This document shows, piece by piece, positions 33,535 to 43,206 of a stretch of 64,000 nucleotides of DNA. The DNA is from Channallabes apus (taxonomy: Eukaryota > Chordata > Actinopteri > Siluriformes > Clariidae): NCBI GenBank assembly GCA_030522415.1, contig CM060121.1, forward strand, positions 4,931,976-4,995,975, written 5' to 3'. Positions within the stretch are counted from its first letter, which is position 1, and each line of letters starts with the position of its first letter. The position numbers were made by a program, and so were the translations under genes. The notes under the pieces are model-generated. The model ran no database searches and had not been told where the DNA came from. It saw only the letters and a list, made by a program, of their open reading frames with translations.

Positions 33535-33875
33535 CTCACCCATCGTCTATCCACTTAATCCTGTATACAGGGTCATGGGGGGCCTGAAGCCTAAACCCAT
33601 GATACTTAGGACACGAGGCGGGTTACACCCTGGGCAGGGTGCCAATCAATCGCAGAGCATATACACATGCTCACACACTCATTTACACATTATGAACAAT
33701 TTTGGGAACGCCAATTAGTCTAATCTGCATGTCTTTGGACTGTGGGAGGAAACCGGAGTACTGAGAGGAAACCCACCAAGCCGGGGGAGAACATGCAAAA
33801 AAATGGACTTTGCATGTTTATTGGGGGTTTCCTCCAGGTACTCCGGTTTCCTCCCACAGTCCAAAGATATGCAGG
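33535..33875. repeat. SINE-like repeat, copy 4, with inverted fold-back
   Basis: A minus-oriented copy (33535-33805) meets a plus-oriented 70-base piece of the same repeat (33806-33875). 'gactgtgggaggaaaccgg' and its complement lie about 100 bases apart and can form a hairpin. Confidence 0.68.
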
Positions 33876-34126
33876 GTGCAGTAGCTTAATAGTTTAATAG
33901 TTGACATGTTGAGGTTTTCATAAGGAGGAGTTTATTTTGCATTCATGGAAGACGTGTGCAGGGTCAGTACATATTGTAAGTTTCTATAAAAGCCAGTGCG
34001 TAAGGCTTTGTGGTTTCTCAAAAACATAAACTACTGTATAAATCCAAGAGATTCAAGAAAAGATTACTATTAAATTACTATTATTGGAAACATTTTCAAT
34101 TCATGACTACAGCACACACGAATTGA

Positions 34127-34164
34127 AGTTTTTGTATTGCCATCTAAGTAGAAGTATCACTGTG
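34127..34164 (-). promoter_or_regulatory. VH recombination signal (segment 6)
   Basis: Heptamer CACAGTG (34164-34158), 22-base spacer, nonamer ACAAAAACT. Confidence 0.9.
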
Positions 34165-34623
34165 GGCGACGTGCGCAGTAATACACAGCTGTGTCTTCTG
34201 TCTGCAGATTCTGTCCTCTTAGAGTCACCGTGCTGCTGGAGCCGTCTTTAGAAATACTGAACTTGCTTTTTAGTGACTCTTTATGATTAGTACTCCCACC
34301 TCCCCAAATTTCATTTATCCATTCCAGAGTTTTCCCTGCAGGTTGTCGAATCCAAGCTGTGGCGTAGCTGTTATCAGTAACTGAGTATCCGGATACTTTA
34401 CAGCTGAGGGTTAAAGATTCTCCTGGCTTTAACATCACTGAGGAGACCTGAGTGAGTTCTACTGCACATTCCACATCTGAAAAAAACTAAAGTCATTATT
34501 TCAGTAAAACATGTATGTACAGTAGGTTATAACTTTAATGTTTACTAGCATTTCTCTGGGTTTATTATTGAAGTTAAACTCACAGGATGAAGCTGCCAGC
34601 AGCAGCAAAAATGACAGGAACAT
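34165..34623 (-). CDS. ighv: Immunoglobulin heavy-chain variable segment 6, apparently functional
   Basis: The leader 34623-34584 (MFLSFLLLLAASS, donor GTGAGTT) and V exon 34476-34165 (acceptor TTTTTTTCAG) join in phase 1. The V exon is open, with VELTQVSSVMLKPGESLTLS then C, CDR1 YSVTDNSYATAW, WIRQPAGKTLEWI, CDR2 IWGGGST, FSISKDGSSSTV and [11 protein letters not shown]. Its promoter has two octamers 12 bases apart. A truncated VH pseudogene begins within about 80 bases of those octamers. Confidence 0.93.
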
Positions 34624-34706
34624 TGTTTAACTAAAAGCAACGCTGAATTCTCCAGAGTCCACAGTGACTGAGGCTGATATTTCTCTATATGTAGCTGTAA
34701 GAGGGA

Positions 34707-34726
34707 ATTTGCATAAGTATTTGCAT
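34707..34726 (-). promoter_or_regulatory. Tandem VH octamers (segment 6)
   Basis: ATGCAAAT occurs twice on the minus strand, at 34726-34719 and 34714-34707, about 85-100 bases above the leader ATG. Every other VH here has one. Confidence 0.85.
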
Positions 34727-34807
34727 ATTGAATGCAGGTCAACTCAAAACAGCCTGCTGGTTTTCTCCAATATACAGTATACACAGACATATATATGGTA
34801 ATATTTT

Positions 34808-35215
34808 TCACATCTGCATGTTATGTACCTGTAAGGTCACACTGTTACAGACAATGAGACAATGTAAGTGTCTCGAGAGACAAGAAACTTGTTACTTGAA
34901 TCTTGTTTAGCAAGACTGCCATCATAATACATGGTGTTGATCCATTCTAAAGCTTTTCCTTCAGGTTGTCGAATCCAAGCTGTTCCATAGTGGCTGCTGC
35001 TATCAGTGATAGAAGCTCCAGACACTTTACAGGTGATGGTTAAAGTCTCTCCTGGCTTTATAACCACTGAGCTCAGTAGCACAGAACACATCTGGGAAAA
35101 GAGAAACAGAAAAGGTTTACATGTTGGAGTAACAGGATCAATAGAGCTAAAAGTTTAAACCCAAACAGTCACAGGGGGCGAAAGCCAGCAGCAGCAGTGG
35201 AGCTGAAGTGAACAT
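34808..35215 (-). pseudogene. VH pseudogene P2, truncated
   Basis: This is a close copy of the 17.9-kb segment ([19 protein letters not shown]) with three defects. A deletion of about 13 bases in FR1 shifts the frame relative to the splice site. FR3 is scrambled and ends before YYC, with no RSS. The leader donor reads GTGACTG rather than GTGAGTG. The leader (35215-35173, MFTSAPLLLLAFAP) is otherwise intact. Confidence 0.88.
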
Positions 35216-35294
35216 GTTTGTGCTGAAGGTGGACTAATGAGAAGCGCTTCCTCTCTCGATAAACACTATGATAATATTACAGGAGGAGATGGAG

Positions 35295-35302
35295 ATTTGC
35301 AT
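35295..35302 (-). promoter_or_regulatory. Octamer of VH pseudogene P2
   Basis: ATGCAAAT on the minus strand, still intact although the gene below it is broken. Confidence 0.75.
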
Positions 35303-37021
35303 AAATATTACAGAGAAGCTGTGAATCAAAGTCATGTGACATACTTAATAAATTAATTTTGCTGTTATAACTAACACTATGTTTTGTCTTAAGTAAATAA
35401 ATACATGTCGACATTCTGTAAATAAATAAATAAAAATTATAATTATTTCCTTATATACTATTTGATTAAATTTCAATAGAAACACTAGATGCGCTTACGA
35501 AGCTATGGAGTTATTTTATCATTTAATTTTGTAGCAGTAAAACAATGCAATACAATCATGCAGAATCATTGACTCAATTCAAACCTTCAGTTTTCTTTAA
35601 AAACCCGTTTCAAGACTTTTACTTGAATAGAAGGGATCTACTGTCCTCTATAGGTGCAATAACATTTACACTTTGCTTCTCTTCCTGCAGATGTGTGTTT
35701 TGTACTGAACTACACAGATCAGATTCAACAACCTTGATGTTATATTAACTGTATATTATATATACCTCAGAGCCAAAAATAATGTAATCTTGATATTAAA
35801 GAGGAAACATCATGGTGATGCATTTTTTTTTATGTAATGTAACGTTTATCATGTCAGAATGGATTGTTTTCCCGTTAATCATTTCAGGAAAAAGTACAAC
35901 CTTACATAAAATGAGTACAAATAAAATACAATATCCTAAAATCGTCCTTCTTTGAGTTCTTCTTCGCCCAGATGTAAAGTGTTGGGAAGTGTTATATCTA
36001 CCACAGAGCTCACCGGAAAGTAGAACAGCCAAAAACATGCTGTTTATACCCGACTCTATTTGAATAGGGAGTGTTCATGAGCATGGACACTCCATAGTTG
36101 TTTTTTATAAACTGTACCATCATACAACTTTAATTTCTTTTCAATAAAAATAGTTTTATTTAATATGTGAATATTAAAAAGAAATTGTATTATTATGGAC
36201 GTATTACAGCAATTCCACAATAGTTAGAATGCTGTTCATACCCGACTCTATTTGAATAGGGAGTGTCCATGACTATTATAGATGTATTAAATCCACAATT
36301 ACAGGCTGTGCAGTGTGTAAATAGGGTTGGTTTTCATAAACTGTAACATCATAACTTTTTACTTTCTTTCAAATTTCTTTCAAGTTTTAAGCAGCAGAGT
36401 AAAATCAGACAATAGATCAGTTCTCCATTAATCAGTTTCTCCATAATAAAGAGCTTTATCTATTGTTCAATACAACATACTGTAAATAATATGCTAATCA
36501 AAAAATCTGTATAATTTAGATACAAACAAGGAGGTTTTGTTGTAAACAATAAAAAAACAGAAAGCTACAGCTAAACATTTTTAATAGCTGAACATGTTTT
36601 TTTATTTAAGTCTTGAATATCAAATGAAAATTTGTTAAGATATGTTTAAGCACATTTTTATGTGTTTATGGCACACACGTTAAAGTTGTCTGAATTAGTA
36701 TGTTAGGTGCATAACTGTATTAATAGAACAATAGAATCAATAGAACTAAGCTACTGCACCCTATAGGTGCTAAAAAACATTTACGCTTTGTTTCTTTTCC
36801 TGCTGAGACTTTCTCTAATTGACACCAACTTTACCAGATATAACAACCTTCATTCATTAAATGTATATTCACCCCTGGACAAAAAGAGTCAAAAGGCAAA
36901 AAGGTGGCACATTTTTAGAAACATATATTTTAGAAACAGAGTGGTCTTAGCCCTGCTTGTTTATTTACGCTGGGGATCCCTACGGGCTAGTGTACTGCAG
37001 AGACATGAAAATGAACAGGAA
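35303..37021. other. VH flank sequence, duplicated modules, no gene
   Basis: It contains the module 'ctgtttatacccgactctatttgaa' (36.03 kb), its relative 'ctgttcatacccgactcta' (36.23 kb), and 'ctataggtg...acatttac.cttt' (35.65, 36.76 kb) that recurs at 45.46 kb. These are flank repeats carried along by VH duplication. No open V exon is present. Confidence 0.5.
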
Positions 37022-37293
37022 TGTTTTTGTACAGGGCTCCAATGAGCATCCATTCCAGTGCTTTCCCAGCAGGTTTCTATCCATTAACACAATACAGCAT
37101 CTCGACTCTGAGGTCTTATTAGCACAGACGTTGACTTCATACCACGACCCATGAATATCAATGATCATCAAATGTTTTCAAACTTTGAGTCATCATGGAA
37201 ACTGAAGTGAATTGCTCATCTGCTCTCTTCCTTATCACACACACTTGCTCTGAGATCTACCTAAAGTAGGACACATGATTTGAAGATTTGCAT
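37022..37293 (-). pseudogene. VH relic P3
   Basis: A nonamer-like ACAAAAACA (37030-37022) is followed closely on its 5' side by an FR2-like stretch: GCTGGGAAAGCACTGGAATG corresponds to AGKALEW. The octamer ATGCAAAT (37293-37286) lies above. FR3, the heptamer and the leader are not recognisable. Confidence 0.6.
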
Positions 37294-37527
37294 AAAATGT
37301 GACAACTACAACTACAAATTCTTTTACTGTGTGTTTACTGTGTATTTAGTTTCGGACTGCTGTATTGGATTGGAGTGTACTGTTTGTTGGTGTCCAGTGC
37401 AATATTTATTTGAAAATGTTTATTCATCAAGAAAATATTTTTTTTTAATCCTGGCTGTATCTTGTGCTTTTCATATACTGTAAATAGTCTGATAAATTTC
37501 ATAATGGTTATTCCTGTATATACTGTA

Positions 37528-37965
37528 CAGTGGAACCTCGGATTGCGAATAACTCACTTTGTGAGTGTTTCGCAAGACGAGCATAGATTTTGAATACATT
37601 TTGACTTACGAGTACCGCGCGTATCATGTATCACTGATGCGCTTCTTGTTTTGATGCCGAGCGTCACGTGATCACAACTGAGCCAACGGTTTTTCTCTCT
37701 CTTGCACTGCAGAATTGTGGGTAATCGTCTCCCCTGCTAGGTCTTAGTGCTCGTCTGTCACTGGTATAATCAACATCCGCGCACGCGTGTACTGTTTACT
37801 ATAACACTGTAACCACACGTAAATCATTTTATTTTGTGTCTGTATGCGTGTGTGTAGAGCGTGCGTGTAAAGCAAATCAAGTCTCATTAGAGAGGTTACA
37901 AAATTAATTTTCTCTCTCTGCTCAAGGCTAAGCCTGCTCTTTGTGTGTGCACGTGTCATTGGACA
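37528..37965. mobile_element. Truncated copy of the 4.67-kb TIR element
   Basis: The left end CAGTGGAACCTCGGATTGCG follows TA. The interior ('ttctctctcttg', 'gtaatcgtct', 'tgttgattatac' complement) matches the element at 4671-5435 in reverse. The other terminus is missing. Confidence 0.65.
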
Positions 37966-38416
37966 CAGCATCAGGGCTCCGGGCCTTCCTGTTCTTGAGT
38001 CATATGATGGCTGCAGTGACGTCCATTTTTGTTGGTTAGTTGATGTTCACATTTCCAGGAGCACTTTCTATATCTAGATCCTGATTTATGGCTGGTTGGG
38101 AGCCTGTCGGAATGCTTCTTCCAACATTCTAGGGCCTCATCAGTGCACTGTGCAATCTGACACATTGCATCTCAGATGTTCGTGAATAGCTGATTGCACT
38201 TGGCTGTTAGCATTTTCAGAGTGGAGAAAAGCATCCTTTGATCCAGCGGTGGACTCCATCTCAGCAGAAAGATTCTGTTTTGATGCTTATGTCACTGGAT
38301 TCATAGCTATAATATTTACATCACTCAGCTAATCTTAGCCATCTGCTGACACCTTGGATGGGGTGCCAATCCATCAAAATTGGGTTCCATTTCCTCAAAA
38401 GTCTCCATATACTGAC

Positions 38417-38459
38417 CAGATGCAGCTGTTAACAGCAGGAGAAGAAATGTAAAAAACAT
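38417..38459 (-). pseudogene. Orphan VH leader exon P4
   Basis: ATG at 38459 opens MFFTFLLLLLTAAS, almost identical to the leader at 13.6 kb, with donor GTCAGT. An intact octamer lies at 38525-38518. The matching intron survives for only ~25 bases ('cctcaaaagtctcc'), after which the V exon is missing. Confidence 0.82.
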
Positions 38460-38517
38460 GGTTTAAACCTGAACCCAAAACCTCACTTCTCAAGGAGCAA
38501 CATTTGATATTTTATTG

Positions 38518-38525
38518 ATTTGCAT
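38518..38525 (-). promoter_or_regulatory. Octamer above orphan leader P4
   Basis: ATGCAAAT on the minus strand, 59 bases above the ATG of the orphan leader. Confidence 0.75.
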
Positions 38526-39342
38526 AACAGTTTTTTGTCTTTTATAAAGGCACGGAAGACTTGGAGACATGATGCATTTCTTGGAAATGTCATCAAACAG
38601 TGAGTATTATGAAGCCTGGTATAATAACACTGATACAATAAATCTATAATTTCTTAGCTTTGTAACAATGTTCCAGTTGGAGCTCATGACCTTCAAGTAA
38701 AACATGGAGAACATGCTCTCATATTTATTAACCTATCTCAGTACTTTGAACCACAAGTAGTCGGGTAGATGTATGAATAGAGAAACAGCGCCCTCCACAT
38801 GTCTAAAAAGCATTATGTTCCAACGTTTCTAATGTGTGTCTGCAGAGGAAATTGTATTGTAAAAGCCACAAAATCTAAGGTCCGATTTACCTGTCCATGA
38901 AAGATGTAAAATAAATGTACAATAAATTGCACAATCGATTAAATGTTAAAGAAATCCACTTATTTATAATTATACTTCCAATTTGTCTGTAGGCATTTAA
39001 TATTACATTATGTACTATATTGAATGTGATAAAAAAAAATTATGAACAGTATGTATGGTAAACTGTAAAAACTCTTAGTGGTTTTTTAATTAAAAAACTG
39101 TAACACTTTAATTTTATAAAACCATAATTATATTCCACTGTAAAAATGTTTGCATTGTGATAATTAGATTAAAATACACATTAACAAATCAAAGACAGTC
39201 AAACACTGGTTACTTTTTTCACATTAACACATGCTGTAATAGGAATTGTGCTGACTGAGCATAAAATTTTAATACTGCTGATTATAAAATTTTCATTAAG
39301 TAGAAGATATTTTTGGTCCCTAAAATGTTCTAGCACCAATAA
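38526..39342. other. VH flank, paralogue of 13.7-16.1 kb without the L2 insertion
   Basis: No gene. It aligns by eye with 13.7-14.34 kb plus 15.95-16.13 kb, so it represents the pre-insertion state of the L2 site and lacks the 5-base insertions seen at 14.14 kb. Confidence 0.65.
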
Positions 39343-39381
39343 TGTTTTTGTACAGCGTTTCCTCATATGTGTGTCACTGTG
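39343..39381 (-). promoter_or_regulatory. VH recombination signal (segment 7)
   Basis: Heptamer CACAGTG (39381-39375), 23-base spacer, nonamer ACAAAAACA (39351-39343). Confidence 0.93.
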
Positions 39382-39874
39382 CTTCCCGTGCACAATAATA
39401 CACAGCTGTGTCCTCTGCTGTCACACCAGTGAGTTTCAGATACACCATGCTGTTGGAATTATCTCTGGTGATTTCTGTTCTCCCTTCAAAAGATTTCCTA
39501 TAAACAGTGCCACTGGCATCAGTATAGATAATCCCCATCCACACCAGTGGTTTGTTCGCCTGTTGTCTGATCCAGTGCATGTGGTAGCTTCCAAAAGTAA
39601 ATCCAGATCCTCTGCAGGAGAGACTCAGAGTTTCTCCAGGTTTCTTCTGCACTGTTGTTTGTAATGACTCGAGACTTTGACATTTCACACCTGCTGAAAT
39701 AAGTGAAAAATAAATAAATAAATAAATAAATAAATATATATATAAACAATTAAAAAATAGTTAATAAGGTTTTAATACAGATAAATACAGATAAAGGAGT
39801 GAATAACAGATTACAGTTGAGAACTTACTGATGAGGCTAATTAGTAGCAGGAATAAGGAGAGTGGGATCTTCAT
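39382..39874 (-). CDS. ighv: Immunoglobulin heavy-chain variable segment 7, apparently functional
   Basis: The leader 39874-39829 (MKIPLSLFLLLISLI, donor GTAAGTT) and V exon 39690-39382 (acceptor TTATTTCAGCAG) join in phase 1. The V exon is open, with SLESLQTTVQKKPGETLSLS then C, CDR1 GFTFGSYHMHW, WIRQQANKPLVWMG (Val for Glu before the FR2 Trp), CDR2 IIYTDASGTVY, TEITRDNSNSMVYL and [11 protein letters not shown]. It forms its own group with the pseudogene at 16.1-16.7 kb. The intron carries a short TAAA repeat. Confidence 0.93.
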
Positions 39875-39951
39875 GGTGAGTGTTGATGAGCCTCGACTGC
39901 TGCACTCAACTCAGCTGCACATAAATACTGCATGGACACACAGCACTCTGG

Positions 39952-39959
39952 ATTTGCAT
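39952..39959 (-). promoter_or_regulatory. VH octamer promoter element (segment 7)
   Basis: ATGCAAAT on the minus strand, 78 bases above the leader ATG, with TATTTAT-type sequence between. Confidence 0.85.
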
Positions 39960-41250
39960 TACAGCATCACAAACAAAAATAGATCAGAGGCAGGTACTCT
40001 ACTGGTTAGAGGCTAGTGATTTTTTGTATAAATACTTTAATTATAATTAACAAAAAAAATAGTCCTTGTTATTTGAGTAGCTTGCTATATTGCAACGGAC
40101 ATTTCTGTTTGTCAGGAGAAAACTGATATTTACTGTAGAAGCCCTGCAATGGATTGGCACCCTGTCCAGTGTGTACCCGGTCTCATGCCCCAAGTCTCCT
40201 GGGATAGGCTCCAGGCCCTCCAAGACACTGAATACAGGATAAAGCGTTATGGACAATGATAGATGAGTGAGAGAGTGAGTAACACAATAAGATATTAACA
40301 CATTAATATTCTATAAACCTGTGCTTTGTTCCTTGCACTAGTCAGAGATGCCGTTATTACTGTAGAAGTAATTATAAAGATCATTTTATGTTATATGATT
40401 GGAGGATTATTTTTTTTTTCGTTTTTTCATTTTTCATTTTGTTCCAGACATTTTCACTATTATATTGCAAGATCATTTATTGACATAGTCTCCACTGCAT
40501 TCATGATACCTGTGATTTAACCAATCACTGGGAGAAAGGTTAAGATGATATATTAGTTTGCAGTACATCTCTTAATCATGGTTAGGTTACAACTCTGGAA
40601 TAAAGGAAGATGGAAAGCCATGCTACAGGACTGACATGGCATAGTGATTAAATATTTAATTTAAGATGTGTATTAGCTGAGTTTATGTGACCATAATAAT
40701 AACTATTAAATTGATTCGGCCAATCATAGTGTAAATGGTATTTTATACTTGTATAAAACAAATACGGGAGTCAGTTTGCTCTGATAAACTGATAAAATTA
40801 ATAATAGTTATTTTATCAACTCAGCTATATTGTAAATTTAAAGTGAAGTGGGATGTCAGTTGTGATGTATCACTGTAAAAAATAAGCCATACATTTTACT
40901 GCAATAAACCATATAAACCAATAAACCATATTTTCATATGTTTTTAAATGTTAAATTTAAGGTCTACTGTAAAACTAATTACAGTTTTTCACTGCAAATT
41001 CTATGCAAGTTTTAAATTTTTTTATTGTAGAAATGCAAGTTTTAAATTAAAACTTTTAATTTAAAAAGGTTTTATCCTGTAGCACTTACACAGTATTTTA
41101 CTGTTAAATTTACAGACATTTCTTTACAGTAGCAATGGCAAATAGTTTGCATGGCTCACAGGTTAGGTAGGAGCGCTCTTCAACAGAATTTTCCTTAAGG
41201 ACCCCAGTGAGGTCAGGCCTGACTCAGTGTGTATCAGAGTCAGCAGCTGA
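39960..41250. other. Intergenic, with a SINE-like fragment
   Basis: A partial plus-oriented copy of the dispersed SINE-like repeat lies at about 40135-40265 ('cctgggataggctccagg'). The rest is AT-rich with TACTGTA heptamers (40128, 40358, 40961). No gene seen. Confidence 0.5.
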
Positions 41251-41400
41251 ACGTTTTGTACATCCTTCCTGTCTATTTATGTCACAGTGTATCCAGGCAC
41301 AATAATAGACAACGGTATCTTTAACAGTCAGCCCAGACAGCTTGAGGTATGAATGCCTTTACTGTTATCTTTGGTCTAATGGTATAATGGTATCTTAGGC
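41251..41400 (-). pseudogene. VH relic P5 (FR3 end with RSS)
   Basis: The minus strand encodes KDTVVYYCAW, preceded by a stop in FR3. It is followed by heptamer CACTGTG (41289-41283), a 23-base spacer and nonamer-like ACAAAACGT. The signal layout survives although the gene does not. Confidence 0.75.
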
Positions 41401-41552
41401 TCCTTTATATGTTTTCCACTGAGGACATGATTTAATACATTCATTCATGTTTTCATGGCTTTTATGTGGCTGGATTCTGCATTTTTCTTGTCAATCTGAG
41501 ATCAAACTGAGCCGGTCCCTACTGTGGTATTTAACTATTCTAGAGGCTGGCC

Positions 41553-41686
41553 ATGCAAATTAGACTCTCTTCATGAGTACAGACTCCAGCTGCATTATTT
41601 CTACTGTACAGTTTGTACTGTTTTTCAGTAAACCATGCATTCACAAGCCGTTTACTGTTTTATTTTGATCTTAATTACCATAACCA
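41553..41686 (+). pseudogene. Inverted orphan VH promoter and leader P6
   Basis: On the plus strand, opposite to every other VH, octamer ATGCAAAT (41553-41560) is followed by ATG at 41635. This opens a leader (41635-41686) very similar to the leader at 42.5 kb ([12 protein letters not shown]). The donor GT is lost. Flanks from 41.45 to 41.69 kb are an inverted copy of 42.47-42.7 kb. Confidence 0.85.
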
Positions 41687-41739
41687 TATTTTAATTCGTT
41701 CTTCATGAACTTTGCTGTAGAATGTCTTGCTAGTATGAG

Positions 41740-41900
41740 TCGTGATGTACTCGATCCACTGTAAGGGCTCTTCACAAGGTTCTATAATCTCCAAAATGAG
41801 ATCTTACAACAGAGGCTGACAGTTTCACCACGATTACTCAGTACTCCGTGACTACGGATAAACTCTAACCTCTGGCCTTTCCCAGCTAATGAAGAGCGGT
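41740..41900 (-). pseudogene. VH relic P7 (FR1-FR2)
   Basis: The minus strand reads SHGVLSNRGETVSLCCKIS, then a stop, then an FR2-like EEPLQWIEYI in another frame. It is paralogous to the fragment at 16.43-16.6 kb. No leader or RSS is attached. Confidence 0.68.
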
Positions 41901-42047
41901 TGTAAACAAAGTAGAACATTATTATTAATATAGTATAATTAATGCATAATTAATAATATAAATAGCTCAGTGGAGTTTTTGTATGAACTACTACACAGAA
42001 TATTTGAGAGGTATTTAAGATAAATGATACAGTATAAGTGAAAGTGG

Positions 42048-42085
42048 AGTTTTTGTACGGCACTTCAGCTGTTTGTGTCAGTGTG
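42048..42085 (-). promoter_or_regulatory. VH recombination signal with variant heptamer (segment 8)
   Basis: Heptamer CACACTG (42085-42079), 22-base spacer, nonamer ACAAAAACT. The heptamer matches that of segment 3. Confidence 0.82.
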
Positions 42086-42532
42086 GTTTCCGAGCACAGT
42101 AATACACAGCTGTGTCTTCAGTCTTCAGGCTGGTCATGTGCAGATACACCTGCTTCTTGCTGTTGTCTCTGGAGATGGTGAATCTTCCCTCAACAGACTG
42201 AGAGTATATTTTACCACTACCACTCGGAGCAGTAATGTGTGAGATCCACTCAAGGCCTTTTCCTTGAGCCTGTCTAATCCAGGATAAGTCTGCATTATCA
42301 TCACTAATCCCAGAGTAGGTACAGGTGAGTTGATGAGATCCACCAGGTTTAATGACCGCTGGCTCAGACTCGGTTAATGTCTGACATCCACAACCTGTCA
42401 AATACATTTAATCATTATATAGTCAAACATTATCACACAATTTATATTAGTTATATACCCTTAAATATGCTGTTACTCACAGGTTATGGTAATTAAGATC
42501 AAAATAAAACAGTAAATAACTCGTGGATGCAT
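42086..42532 (-). CDS. ighv: Immunoglobulin heavy-chain variable segment 8, apparently functional
   Basis: The leader 42532-42481 ([17 protein letters not shown], donor GTGAGTA) and V exon 42394-42086 (acceptor TTTGACAG) join in phase 1. The V exon is open, with [20 protein letters not shown] then TC, CDR1 [28 protein letters not shown]2 [29 protein letters not shown] and [11 protein letters not shown]. Its predicted mature N-terminus is cysteine-rich (CGCQTL). It groups with segment 1. An inverted copy of its leader and promoter lies about 0.85 kb away. Confidence 0.93.
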
Positions 42533-42605
42533 GGTCGTTACTGAAAAACAGAACAAACTATGTAGAAATAATGCACCTGGAGTCTGTACTTATGAAGAGA
42601 GTCTA

Positions 42606-42613
42606 ATTTGCAT
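42606..42613 (-). promoter_or_regulatory. VH octamer promoter element (segment 8)
   Basis: ATGCAAAT on the minus strand, 74 bases above the leader ATG. Confidence 0.85.
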
Positions 42614-42711
42614 GGCCAGCCCTTAGAGTAGTTAAATACCACAGTAGAGACTGGCTCGGTTTGATCTCAGATTGAGATTCACCAATTCAGTTTGCCAGTT
42701 CAGTTCAGGTT

Positions 42712-42760
<49 letters not shown>

Positions 42761-43175
42761 TAATAATAATAATAATAATAATAATAGTTGTACATGAAAG
42801 TAACCTTTAATATTCTCATGATTTATACATTTTATTCACTTGAGAGACGGTTGTTAATTATTAGCAAACATTCTTTTTTAATACTCATCTTTGTAAGGAT
42901 TTATTGCAAATATCAGCTTTTATCATCCATCCATCCATCCACCCATCCATCCTGTATCAGGAAACCTTGGGCACAGAACCAGGTACATGCTGGATGGGCT
43001 GCCGACCTTTTACTGGGCACACATACACATATTCACACAGAAATATAAACACCCAGTGTTGGGTGTAACGCATTGCAAAGTAACATTAACATACTTAGAT
43101 TACTTTTTTAAGTAACGAGTAATCTAATGCGTTAAGTCCGCCATTTAGGTACTCAGTCATATAGCTATTATAGAG

Positions 43176-43206
<31 letters not shown>

